In this document: in pieces, positions 7,165-16,018 of the stretch
Layout of the letters: every line of letters starts with the position of its first letter
How positions within the stretch are numbered: position 1 is the stretch's first letter
Source: CATQHD01 sp965243165
GTDB lineage: Bacteria > Actinomycetota > Acidimicrobiia > Spongiisociales > Spongiisociaceae
Length of the DNA: 64,000 nt
Direction: 5' to 3'
NCBI GenBank assembly: GCA_965243165.1
Contig: OZ251535.1
Coordinates: 372,001 to 436,000, forward strand
Position numbers and translations under genes: made by a program
The notes under the pieces: model-generated
The model's database searches: none
What the model saw: the letters and a program-made list of their open reading frames with translations, nothing else
What the model was told of the DNA's origin: nothing

Positions 7165-9411
7165 ATGGAGATCGTCGGCTATTCCGACAAGTGGCGCGCC
7201 CAGCCGGGGGAGACCATCCGCTTCATGGTCAGCTGCCAAAAGCCCTCCTTCCGCGCCCAGCTGCTGCGGATCATCAACGGCGACGACAACCCCGAAGGCC
7301 CCGGCCCCAAGATGGAGGCGGTCGGCTCGTCCGCCGACGGCGAATATCCGGGGCGGGTGCAGGAGCTGACGCCCGGTTCGTATGCGGCTGCCCCCGGCGG
7401 CCCCCGCCTCGAGACGGGGAGCTTCACCATCCAGGCCTGGATCTTCCCCACCACCCCCGGCCAGGGCCTCCAGGGAATCGTTACTAAATGGGACGAAGAC
7501 GCCGAGGCCGGGTACGGGCTGTTCATCGACGAAGACGGCGCCCTCTCCGTGCGGGTGGGCCGGGGCGGGGGCCGGGTCGAAGCGCTGAGCAGCGGCGCGC
7601 CGCTCAAAGCCGCCAAGTGGTACTTCGCCGCCGGGGTGTACGACGCCGAGGAGGGGCGGCTGCGCATCTACCAGCGCCCGCTCGACCGCTGGCCGCTCAT
7701 GGATACGGCGGCGGAGGCTTCCGGCGGGGCGGCGCCCGGCGGCCCGGCCGGCTCCGGGGCCGACCTGATGATCGCCGGTTTCATGCGGAGCGGCCGGGCG
7801 GCGGGCCTCTACAACGGGAAGATCGACAACCCGGTGATCCTCGGGCGGGCGGCCGGTCCCGAAGAGATCGACCGCTGGCGCGAAGACGGCTCCTGGGTGT
7901 CCGGCGACCCGGCGCTGGCGGCGGCTTGGGACTTCGGGCGGGATTTCGACTCTGATTTCGTTGCCGACGCCTCGCCCAACAGCCTGCACGCGAAGGCGGT
8001 CAACATGCCCACCCGCGCCGTTACGGGCCGCCGCTGGACGGGCCGGGCGGTGGATTTCAAGTCGGCGCCCGAGCAGTACGCCGCCATCCGTTTCAACAAC
8101 GACGACCTCGAGGACGCCGGATGGGAAGCGGACTTCGAATACACCGTTCCCGAGAACGCCAGGAGCGCCGTGTACGCCTTCCGCATCTCTGTTGACGGCG
8201 CCGAGGACTATCTGCCGTTCGCGGTGCGTCCGAAGACCGGGGAACCCACCGCCCGCACCGCCTTTCTGCTCAGCACCTTCACCTACCTGGCCTACGCCAA
8301 CGAGCACCTGGCCGACAACCCGGTTCTCATCGAGTACATGGAGGGGAAGGGAAGAGGGATCGAGTTCCCCCTCCACCCCCACGAGCACTATCAGGTGGAC
8401 AACCAGCTGGGGGGCCTGTACGACCTGCATACCGACGGGAGCGGCATCTGCTACTCGTCGATGCTCAAGCCGGTCCTCAACTTCCGCCCCAACAACAAAC
8501 AGCGGACCTTGGGCGCCGGTCTGGGCGCTCCGGCGCTGCTGTCGGCCGATCTCCATCAGATCGACTGGATGGAGAGCCAGGGGTTCGACTACGACGTGAT
8601 CACCGACGACGACGTGCACTTCGACGGGCTGGAACTGCTCTCCGGTTACAAGGCGGTGGTTACCTCCACCCACCCCGAATACTGGACCGAGGCCATGCTC
8701 GAAGCGCTGGAGGCCTATCTGAACGGAGGGGGCCGGTTCATGTACCTGGGGGGCAACGGCCTCTACTGGGTTACCTCGGTCGATCCGAGCCGGCCCCATG
8801 TGATCGAGGTGCGGCGCTGGAACGGCACCGGCTCGTGGAGGACCGAACACGGAGAGTCCCACCACAGCACCACCGGAGAGCCGGGCGGTTTGTGGCGCTT
8901 CCGCAACTGGCCGCCGCAGAAGCTGGTGGGGGTGGGCATGACCGCCCAAGGAGGCAACGGGGTCAACTCAGCCTACCGCCGCCTGCCGGACAGCTTCGAC
9001 CCTCGGGCCGCCTTCATATTCGAGGGCGTCGAGGACGACGAGGAGATAGGCGGTTTCGACACCCTCAACCTGGGCTGGGGGGCGGCCGGCTACGAAATCG
9101 ACCGGATGGACCGCGATCTGGGAACGCCCGACCACGCCCTGCTGGTGGCTTCCGCCACCGAGTTCGACGATTACTTCCACCATGTGGTGGAGGAGGTCAT
9201 GCACATGAACTCCGAGCAGACCGGCACCACCAACGACCTGGTGCGGGCGGACATGGTGTTCTTCGAGTACCCCAACGGGGGGGCGGTCTTCACCACCGGG
9301 TCCATCGCCTGGAGCGCCGCCCTCTCCTACAACGGCTACGACAACAACGTGTCGAAGATCACCGGCAACGTCCTGGCGAAGTTCGCCTCCGACGACCCCC
9401 TGCCCGGGTAG
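7165..9411 (+). CDS. N,N-dimethylformamidase large-subunit-like protein with LamG domain
   Basis: A 748-residue protein resembling the large (beta) subunit of N,N-dimethylformamidase. After a short beta region, residues about 65-230 form a laminin-G/concanavalin-like domain (FTIQAWIFPT, then FAAGVYD). The C-terminal 400 residues carry the DMFase-type catalytic region, with FLLSTFTYLAYANEH, a Rossmann-like block around VVTSTHPEYWT and YLGGNGLYW. No small subunit gene is adjacent, so a true DMF-hydrolysing enzyme is unproven. An ATG 30 bases upstream of 7165 is in frame, but GAGGTGAAGGAA just before 7165 favours the start given. It is divergent from the phosphotriesterase-family gene and probably belongs to the same amide/ester catabolic neighbourhood. 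Confidence 0.8.
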   Translation: MEIVGYSDKWRAQPGETIRFMVSCQKPSFRAQLLRIINGDDNPEGPGPKMEAVGSSADGEYPGRVQELTPGSYAAAPGGPRLETGSFTIQAWIFPTTPGQGLQGIVTKWDEDAEAGYGLFIDEDGALSVRVGRGGGRVEALSSGAPLKAAKWYFAAGVYDAEEGRLRIYQRPLDRWPLMDTAAEASGGAAPGGPAGSGADLMIAGFMRSGRAAGLYNGKIDNPVILGRAAGPEEIDRWREDGSWVSGDPALAAAWDFGRDFDSDFVADASPNSLHAKAVNMPTRAVTGRRWTGRAVDFKSAPEQYAAIRFNNDDLEDAGWEADFEYTVPENARSAVYAFRISVDGAEDYLPFAVRPKTGEPTARTAFLLSTFTYLAYANEHLADNPVLIEYMEGKGRGIEFPLHPHEHYQVDNQLGGLYDLHTDGSGICYSSMLKPVLNFRPNNKQRTLGAGLGAPALLSADLHQIDWMESQGFDYDVITDDDVHFDGLELLSGYKAVVTSTHPEYWTEAMLEALEAYLNGGGRFMYLGGNGLYWVTSVDPSRPHVIEVRRWNGTGSWRTEHGESHHSTTGEPGGLWRFRNWPPQKLVGVGMTAQGGNGVNSAYRRLPDSFDPRAAFIFEGVEDDEEIGGFDTLNLGWGAAGYEIDRMDRDLGTPDHALLVASATEFDDYFHHVVEEVMHMNSEQTGTTNDLVRADMVFFEYPNGGAVFTTGSIAWSAALSYNGYDNNVSKITGNVLAKFASDDPLPG

Positions 9412-10088
9412 CTCCAAGGTTGCCCCGACAAGAACCTCGTGGAATCAAGGCTCGAAGCAATTCCAGCCCAAATGCCCTCGAGTCCGCGAAAATCGGCCCC
9501 GCCGCCGGCGCCCGCCGGGCCCATCCCCCGCCGCCGCCTCCTTGAACGAAAATCCGCCGGGCCGCACGAGGCCGCCTCCGGCCCGAAGGCCGGATCAAAC
9601 GGGATCCGTCTCTGACCGCCGCCCTCTCCGGAGCTCGCGGCGGTGTTTGTGCATCAGCCCAACAGGTATACCAAAATTCGGGGCTTCCGGCTAGGGGTGT
9701 GTTCGGAAATCTTTCGCGGACTCGCCGCTTCGATCCTCCGGCCCCGCTCGTAGCGGCCCGGATCGGGGGGCAGGCCAGGAGCGGTGTTAATGACGGCCCC
9801 CCGCCGCACATGCGGGCCGGGGCTTGCCGGCGAAGGGCTTGTGTGTGCGGCTCGAACGGGGATGTGCACCACCTCCGATCCCCTTGGAACACTCATCTAG
9901 ACCCGATCCATGCAGTCGGCTCTGTTGAAGGAGGACCGCCAACGAATAATCCCCGCCAGTCCAAGCCGGCGAACGACCGGGACGGCGGGAAACATTGTTG
10001 CCGCCATCATAGTGGGGTATGCCGACGAGCGGCGCGGCGGCGGTCCGGGCGCAGGGCGGCGGCGCAGCCCCGGTGTAGCCTGTCGGCT
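9412..10088. other. 677-bp gap with no convincing gene; possible hairpin terminator
   Basis: Open frames here on both strands have no recognisable domain and arginine-rich, shadow-like composition. A stem of ACCGCCG (9615-9621) with CGGCGGT (9638-9644), its loop holding the palindrome CTCCGGAG, followed by GTTTGTG, could terminate transcription of the DMFase-like gene. A -10-like TAGCCT at 10076-10081 lies exactly seven bases before the next start codon. Confidence 0.4.
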
Positions 10089-12110
10089 ATGACCACCTGG
10101 CTCGAGGAGGGACCCGCCCCGGCGAGAACCCGGCCCAACGTCCGCATCCCGATGAGGGACGGGGTGGAGCTGTCCTGTGACCTGTTCCTGCCCGAGTCGG
10201 ACGAGCCGGCCCCGGTCGTCGTCAAGTACTACCCGTACCGCAAGGACGACATGCTCCGCGCCCTCGCCGTCCCCCGGGCCGACTACTTCGCCGCCCACGG
10301 CTACGTCACCGCCCTGCTGGACGTGCGGGGAACGGGCGCCTCGGGCGGCGTGTGCGACCGGATGCTGCGCCTGCAGGAGTGGGAGGACGGCTACGACGCG
10401 GTGGAATGGCTGGCAACCCGGCCCTGGTGCGACGGTTCGGCTGCCATGACCGGGGTGTCCTACGGCGGCTATTCGGCCCTGCTCACCGCCGCCCAGGCCC
10501 CTCCGCACCTGAAGGCGATCGCGCCGATATACGCGGGGTGGGACCACTACGAGAACAGCCATCCGGGCGGGATGCGGCAGACCTCGATCTGGTCGGGCGC
10601 CTACAACGCCATGATGACCGCCCTGTCTGCGGCGCCCCCGGCGCCCGACCCGGAAGGCGCCTGGCTGGAGATATGGGAGGAGCATCTGGAAGGCGCCCGG
10701 CCGTGGCTGGATTCCTGGCTGAGCAACCCGGTGGACGGCCCGGTGTGGCGCGAGGGCTCGGTCCGATACGGGCTGGAGAACATCAGATGCGCCGTGTTCG
10801 TCATCGGCGGCTGGCACGACATCTTCGTGTCGGACCCCTTCCGCATCTACGCGGGGCTGGGCCCGGACGTTCCCAAGAAGCTGATGATGGGGCCCTACAT
10901 GCACATCGCGCCCAACATCGGCCTTCCGGGGCCCCGGATCGACCACCTCCACGAGATCGTCCGATGGTTCGACTTCCACCTGAAGGGGGAGGACACCGGG
11001 ATCGCCGACGAACCCCCTGTCTCCGTCTGGGTGCGGAGCTTCGACGAGCCCGCCGCCCGGCGGGAGGCCGCGGCCGGCGGCTGGCGCAGCGAGGGCGAGT
11101 GGCCTCCGGCCCGGGCCGAGGCTCGGACCCTGTACCTCCACCCGGAGGGGCGGCTCTCGGAGGACGCGCCCCCGGCCGGGCCGGAGGGCGTTTCTTACGA
11201 GTGCGACCCGGCGGTCGGGTTCTCGACGATGGGGCTGATGACCGGATTCGGCCAGGAGGTCGGGCTGCCCCTGGATCAGCGCCGGGAGGCCTCCGGCTCG
11301 GTCGTGTTCATGGGGCCGCCGCTCGGGTCCGATCTCGAAGTGAGCGGGTTCCCCGAAGCGGTCGTTTACCTCTCCTCGACCGCCGAGGTGACCGCCTGCT
11401 CGGTCAAGCTGGTGGATGTCCATCCCGACGGGCCGTGGGCGCTGGTGTCAAGGGCCGTCCTGAACACCGCCCAGCGGAACTCTCGGACCGAACCCGAGCC
11501 GCTCGAGCCGGGCCGTCCGGTCGGGCTGACGATAGAGCTGGAAGCCGCCTCCTACGTGTTCGGCGAGGGGCACAGGATCGGGCTGCTGGTCGCCTCTTCC
11601 GATTTCCCCCTGGTCTGGCCGTTGCCGGGCCGAGCGGTCAACACCATCCACATGGACCCCGGCCGCCCCTCGAGAATCACCCTGCCCGTGGTCGGCGGAA
11701 GCGGCTCCGGCCTGGCCGCCCCCGAATACCGGCCCGCCCATCCCGCCCCCGAGCCTGCGGGGGCCTCCGAACCCCTGCGCTGGGAGCTGGTCGAGGACCT
11801 GGCGGGCTCGGAGATCGGCGCGGTGATCTCGATGGGCGGCGAAGCCGTACACGACAACGGTTCCCGGGTCCGTTCCCGAATGGAGTTCAAGGCGGTGACC
11901 GACCGGGTCGACCCGGCCGCATCCCGGGTCGAATCGAACTACCGCTTCGAGGTGGACCACGGGGCGGGCGTCACCGAGGTGAAGGCGTCGAGCCGCGTCG
12001 CCGGTTCCCGCGACGCCTTCCACGGGGTGACGGCCGTGGAGGTTCTCGCTGGCGGGGCGCCCCGCTTTTCCCGCACCTGGCGCTGCTCGGCGCCGCGGGG
12101 GTACCTTTGA
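10089..12110 (+). CDS. CocE/NonD family alpha/beta hydrolase (X-Pro dipeptidyl-peptidase-like)
   Basis: A 673-residue serine hydrolase of the S15/CocE family, which includes cocaine esterase, glutaryl-7-ACA acylase and X-Pro dipeptidyl peptidases. The N-terminal alpha/beta hydrolase domain shows LLDVRGTGASGG and the nucleophile elbow GVSYGG with Ser124; GPYMHIAP near residue 270 supplies the probable histidine. The C-terminal jelly-roll domain (VSGFPEAVVYLSS, SYVFGEGHRIGLLVASSDFP) is typical. An upstream in-frame ATG exists, but TAGCCT exactly seven bases before the ATG at 10089 suggests a leaderless mRNA starting there. No signal peptide is visible, so it is cytosolic. It acts on an ester or amide that cannot be identified. 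Confidence 0.88.
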   Translation: MTTWLEEGPAPARTRPNVRIPMRDGVELSCDLFLPESDEPAPVVVKYYPYRKDDMLRALAVPRADYFAAHGYVTALLDVRGTGASGGVCDRMLRLQEWEDGYDAVEWLATRPWCDGSAAMTGVSYGGYSALLTAAQAPPHLKAIAPIYAGWDHYENSHPGGMRQTSIWSGAYNAMMTALSAAPPAPDPEGAWLEIWEEHLEGARPWLDSWLSNPVDGPVWREGSVRYGLENIRCAVFVIGGWHDIFVSDPFRIYAGLGPDVPKKLMMGPYMHIAPNIGLPGPRIDHLHEIVRWFDFHLKGEDTGIADEPPVSVWVRSFDEPAARREAAAGGWRSEGEWPPARAEARTLYLHPEGRLSEDAPPAGPEGVSYECDPAVGFSTMGLMTGFGQEVGLPLDQRREASGSVVFMGPPLGSDLEVSGFPEAVVYLSSTAEVTACSVKLVDVHPDGPWALVSRAVLNTAQRNSRTEPEPLEPGRPVGLTIELEAASYVFGEGHRIGLLVASSDFPLVWPLPGRAVNTIHMDPGRPSRITLPVVGGSGSGLAAPEYRPAHPAPEPAGASEPLRWELVEDLAGSEIGAVISMGGEAVHDNGSRVRSRMEFKAVTDRVDPAASRVESNYRFEVDHGAGVTEVKASSRVAGSRDAFHGVTAVEVLAGGAPRFSRTWRCSAPRGYL

Positions 12111-12170
12111 GCGGCGGACATCCATGGGCAATCCTTGGACACCCCATCAAGACGAGGAGGAGGATGAACC

Positions 12171-12941
12171 ATGTACGGAGCGGTCATAGGAGACATCGTC
12201 GGATCCCGGTTCGAGGGCCGGGGGAAAGACCGCAAGAGCAAGGACTTCCGCTTCTGGCATGAGCGCTGCCGATTCACCGACGACACGGTCTGCGTCGTCG
12301 CGGTGGCCGACATCCTGCTGAACGACCGGGATCCGACGAAGACCCTGCAGTCGTGGTGCCGCGAGTACCACGGAAGGGGCTACGGAGGCTGGTTCAGGCG
12401 CTGGAGGGACTCCGCCCGCCCCCAGCCCTACGGGAGCTTCGGCAACGGCGCCGGGATGCGGGTGTCTCCCGCCGCCTACCTGAACCGAGGGGATCTGGAC
12501 GCGGCTCTGGCGGACACCGAGCGCATCACGGAAATAACCCACAACCATCCGGAAGGAATAAAGGGGGCCAAGGCGGTCGCCCATGCCGTCTGGCTGGCCT
12601 TGGCAGGCCGTCCGGCGGAATCCATTCGAGAGGTCATCGCCGGGGAGTACGGCTACGACTTGGACAGGACCGTCGACGAGATAAGGCCGTATTACCGCTT
12701 CGACGTGACCTGTCAGGGCTCGGTGCCGGAGTCGATCATCTGCGCGCTGGAGTCCGACAGCTTCGAGGACGGGATCCGCAACGCCGTATCCATAGGGGGC
12801 GACTCCGACACGATCGGAGCCATGGCCGGAGGGATCGCCGAAGCCCTGCACGGAATCGAAGACCGCTTCGTAGAGACGGCCCGCGATCGCTACCTGGACG
12901 AGAAGCTGACCGCCGTGCTCGACGCCATGTACGCCCGATAA
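12171..12941 (+). CDS. ADP-ribosylglycohydrolase (DraG-type)
   Basis: A 256-residue all-helical hydrolase that removes ADP-ribose from proteins or small molecules. The di-magnesium site is visible: FTDDT in the N-terminal third, and GGDSDTIGAMAGGIAEA near residue 207. The sequence opens with YGAVIGDIVGSRFEG, also typical. GAGGAGGAGG lies just before the ATG. No ADP-ribosyltransferase is adjacent, so it is not an obvious DraT/DraG nitrogenase pair; it could instead reverse toxin-mediated modification or salvage ADP-ribose. The flanking genes are unrelated enzymes. Confidence 0.88.
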   Translation: MYGAVIGDIVGSRFEGRGKDRKSKDFRFWHERCRFTDDTVCVVAVADILLNDRDPTKTLQSWCREYHGRGYGGWFRRWRDSARPQPYGSFGNGAGMRVSPAAYLNRGDLDAALADTERITEITHNHPEGIKGAKAVAHAVWLALAGRPAESIREVIAGEYGYDLDRTVDEIRPYYRFDVTCQGSVPESIICALESDSFEDGIRNAVSIGGDSDTIGAMAGGIAEALHGIEDRFVETARDRYLDEKLTAVLDAMYAR

Positions 12942-12966
12942 GACCTGCCGCTGGAAGAGGAGCCCT

Positions 12967-14118
12967 CTACCAGTTGTCGAAGGCGTCGACCGGCCAGATG
13001 TCCACCAGCCGGTTGCCGCTCACTGCGTGGAAATAACGGTACAGGAGGATCGTCTGGAAGCAGTGGGGGGGCTGTACCTCCACCGCGGCGCCGATCTCCA
13101 ACCGGTCTCCGGGGCCGGCGAAGGTGATCTTGCCCATGTCGTCGCCGACGTAGGAGTAGACCGCCCCCGGCGGGGCGCCGCGCAGGATCACCGGATGATC
13201 GATCCCGAAGATGTTGTCGAGCTCCTTGACGCCCGCGTCGGTGATGACGTACCCCGGCTGGGCGTTGCTGATGACGGTGCTCCGCACGTACAGGGCCGGT
13301 TGGAAGGGGCGGGGGTCGCCCCGGCGCTGGTCCACGCCGTCGTAGTGGCCGTCCATGAACAGGTAGGTGCCGGCCTGGATCTCGGTGAAGAGACCCAGCT
13401 CGTGGTCGATGTCGTGGCTGCCGGTCCCCCCGCCTGAGACGATCTCCGGTTCGAACCCTTCCGCCCGAAGCCTCTCCACCGCCCGGACCACCGGTTCCAG
13501 CACCTCCAACCCCCGCCGCCGCCGGGCCTCGAAGTCGGTGATGTTCATGTGATGGCCCGTGTAGCCCTGGACGCCGGCGTACTCGAGGCCCTCGGTGTCC
13601 GCGATCCGGCGGGCCAGGGCGACCGCCTGGTCGTCGTCGGCGATCCCGGTGCGGTGGCTTCCCGCCTCCAGATCGACCAGGACCTTCATCGGACGGCCCG
13701 ACCGGCGGGCGGCCTCGCCGAGCTGGTCGACGTTGGCGGCGTCGTCGGCGCAGATGATGAAGCCTTCGGCTCTGGCGTTGAGTTCGGCCAGCCGGTCCAG
13801 CTTGGGGGCGGTGACCACCGAGGTGAACAGCATCACGTCGGCGAACCCGGCGTCGACCATCACCTCCGCCTCGGCCAGGGTGGCGCAGCAGGGCCCGCGC
13901 CCTCCCGCCTCTACCTGGCGGCGGGTGATCTCGACGGACTTGTGGATCTTGGCCACCGGCCGCACTTCATATCCGTGGGCGGCGGCGTGGCGGGCCAGGG
14001 AAGCGATGTTGGCGTCCATGAGGTCGAGGTCCACCACCAGAGACGGGGTGCCCAGCTCGTTGCGGGAACCCGGCCGGCCGATAAGCTCCTCGTTCGGCCC
14101 CCGCTCTCCCATCGCCAT
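12967..14118 (-). CDS. PLP-dependent D-threonine aldolase / D-serine dehydratase-like protein
   Basis: A 383-residue fold-type III (alanine-racemase-like) PLP enzyme of the DSD1/D-threonine aldolase group. The PLP lysine lies in the N-terminal barrel motif RPVAKIHKS, near residue 57. SGGGTGSHD and EIQAGTYLFMD follow, and the C-terminal metal site reads PPHCFQT. The usual form of that site is PxHxC, so the metal ligands look shifted here, which leaves aldolase versus dehydratase open. AGGAGG sits six bases before the ATG at 14118. It lies on the same strand as, and downstream of, the 2-hydroxyacid dehydrogenase gene with a 112-base gap; both could serve hydroxy- or amino-acid turnover. Confidence 0.83.
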   Translation of the reverse strand: MAMGERGPNEELIGRPGSRNELGTPSLVVDLDLMDANIASLARHAAAHGYEVRPVAKIHKSVEITRRQVEAGGRGPCCATLAEAEVMVDAGFADVMLFTSVVTAPKLDRLAELNARAEGFIICADDAANVDQLGEAARRSGRPMKVLVDLEAGSHRTGIADDDQAVALARRIADTEGLEYAGVQGYTGHHMNITDFEARRRRGLEVLEPVVRAVERLRAEGFEPEIVSGGGTGSHDIDHELGLFTEIQAGTYLFMDGHYDGVDQRRGDPRPFQPALYVRSTVISNAQPGYVITDAGVKELDNIFGIDHPVILRGAPPGAVYSYVGDDMGKITFAGPGDRLEIGAAVEVQPPHCFQTILLYRYFHAVSGNRLVDIWPVDAFDNW

Positions 14119-14230
14119 TCAGCCTCCTTGCCCGGCGCCGGCCGAGTATACGGCGGCGGCCCCGCATGCGGCGCCTCGCCCCAAAAGCGCCGCCGCGCTG
14201 ATCGGCAAAGGAACGAAGTCGGTCAGCGGA

Positions 14231-15844
14231 TCAGATCTCCCACCACGCCGGGTCTTCCGGGGGGTCGTCGGCGGGGGCGGCCTCGGCGGGCGGGTCGGGT
14301 TCGTCGGGTATCTCGTACATGGCGCTGATGGCGGAGGTCAGGTAGAGGCGGACCTTTTCGGTGAGCCGCTTCCACCCGTAGGTGTTCAAGGTGTAGCGCA
14401 TCAGGTCGTCGTGGCTGGAGCGGGGGCGGTGGTCCAGCCGGTGCTTCAACAGATGAGCGATCTCGTTGATCGGCACTTCGTACATGCCGCGGGGTCCCTT
14501 CTGCCGCATCACCACCGGCCGGGCGCCCCTCATGCGGACCACCCGCTGGTCTTCGCCGAGCACCGGATTGTCGAACAGGTCGAGTTCTATCTCCTTCTGT
14601 TTCAGCAGGAGGTCGGCGGCGATGTCGAGATTGTCCTGCACGGCTTTGGTGACCCGCTTGAACCCTGCGCCCTTCACATACAGCCGGTATGCCCGTTCGA
14701 GGGTGACCGGTCCTTCGGCCTCGATGATGCTCCGCAAGCCCGGCAGGTGCTCGAACGGGTGGGTGCTGTTCGGATGCGGAAACCCGCTCTCCGACCATTC
14801 GGGGTAGGGCAGCATGGGCGGCGGTTCGTACCGCACTCCCGCCGCGGACGGCCGGCGGGGGGCGGCGGACGGGGCGGGCGCCGCTTGGGGCGGTTCCACC
14901 GGGTTGTGGGGGGTTTCTCCCCGCAGGACGCGCACCACGTCGCCCACCACCATTTCCTGGGTGCGAATCTGCGCTTGGAGGGCCCATCCGGCGATATGGG
15001 GGGTCAGGATCACCCGGTCGAGGCCGATGAGCGGGCTGTTCGAGGACAGGGGTTCGTTCTCGAAGACATCCAGCCCGGCCCCGGCGATCTTGCCGTCCCG
15101 CAGCGCGGACGACAGGGCCGCCTCGTCGACGATCCCTCCTCGGGCGGTGTTGATCAGGAAAGCTCCGGTCTTCATGGCGGCCAGCTCGCGGGCGCCGATC
15201 AGGCGGCGGGTGTCGTCGGTCAGAGGGGCGTGGATGGAGATGAAGTCGCTTTCGGCCAGCAGCGCCGCCAGGTCACAGGGGATCACCCCGGCCCCCTCGA
15301 TGTCCTCTGGGGGCAGGTAGGGGTCGGCGGCCCGCACCGTCATTCCGAAGGCCAAGGCCCGGGCGGCGAGGGCGCGTCCGCCGGCCCCGAACCCGATGAC
15401 GCCCAGGGCGGCGCCGCCCAGATCCCGGCCCATGAAGGGGTGGGGCGGGCCTTGGCCCTCGGCCTGGACCGAGTTGTGGGCCGCCACGATGTTGCGGGTG
15501 AGGCACAGCATCAGCGCCATGGCGTGGTCGGCGACCGCCGCAGCTTGGGCGCCTGCGCCGTTGACCACGGTTATGCCCAGCTCGGCGGCGGCGGCGAGGT
15601 CCACCTGCTCCATGCCGACGCCGATCCGGCCGATGACCTTCAGCCCCCGGCATTCGGACAGGGCCGACCTGGAAAGACTGAGGGGCGACAGCTGGAAGAG
15701 GAGGGCGTCGGCGCCCTGCACCGCCTCGGCCAGATCCTCCGGCTCAGAAACATGGGCCGTCCGCACCGCACCCGCTTCCTCCAGTTCTCGGAGGGACGCC
15801 TCGGTCAGCTCCACAGGGTCGAGGAACACTATGTCGTAGCTCAT
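14231..15844 (-). CDS. D-2-hydroxyacid dehydrogenase fused to a C-terminal DUF3320-like domain
   Basis: A 537-residue protein. Residues 1 to about 325 form a complete NAD-dependent D-2-hydroxyacid dehydrogenase: VIGFGAGGRALA (GxGxxG), NTARGG with the catalytic arginine, DVFENEP with the glutamate and TPHIAG with the histidine. A proline-rich linker follows, then about 180 residues beginning IIEAEGPVTLERAYRLYVK. That segment resembles the DUF3320/winged-helix region normally found at the end of helicase-like proteins, followed by a second helical segment with LMRYTLNTYGWKRLTEKV. The fusion is unusual and the C-terminal role is unknown. A TACAAT -10 box ten bases before the ATG suggests a very short leader. 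Confidence 0.82.
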   Translation of the reverse strand: MSYDIVFLDPVELTEASLRELEEAGAVRTAHVSEPEDLAEAVQGADALLFQLSPLSLSRSALSECRGLKVIGRIGVGMEQVDLAAAAELGITVVNGAGAQAAAVADHAMALMLCLTRNIVAAHNSVQAEGQGPPHPFMGRDLGGAALGVIGFGAGGRALAARALAFGMTVRAADPYLPPEDIEGAGVIPCDLAALLAESDFISIHAPLTDDTRRLIGARELAAMKTGAFLINTARGGIVDEAALSSALRDGKIAGAGLDVFENEPLSSNSPLIGLDRVILTPHIAGWALQAQIRTQEMVVGDVVRVLRGETPHNPVEPPQAAPAPSAAPRRPSAAGVRYEPPPMLPYPEWSESGFPHPNSTHPFEHLPGLRSIIEAEGPVTLERAYRLYVKGAGFKRVTKAVQDNLDIAADLLLKQKEIELDLFDNPVLGEDQRVVRMRGARPVVMRQKGPRGMYEVPINEIAHLLKHRLDHRPRSSHDDLMRYTLNTYGWKRLTEKVRLYLTSAISAMYEIPDEPDPPAEAAPADDPPEDPAWWEI

Positions 15845-16018
15845 GCCGGGGGAGATTGTAACGACCCGGCGGGCAAGCTCATCGGGCGGGGAATTGCGTA
15901 CATCTGTTCGCCATGGGGGAAAGGTTGCGGTCGATTTCGTTATGATAACCCGTTCAGAAGGCTGTTGGGGGGTGTTCAGTTGCCCGCCCCTGCCTTCGCC
16001 AACAAAACAAGGTTGCTG

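Noticed and set aside
7021..8949. 642-codon minus-strand frame opposite the DMFase-like gene
   Set aside because: Shadow of the + strand gene, without recognisable protein motifs.
9897..11423. 508-codon minus-strand frame opposite the CocE-like hydrolase
   Set aside because: Shadow frame; the + strand has the catalytic GVSYGG motif and the right length.
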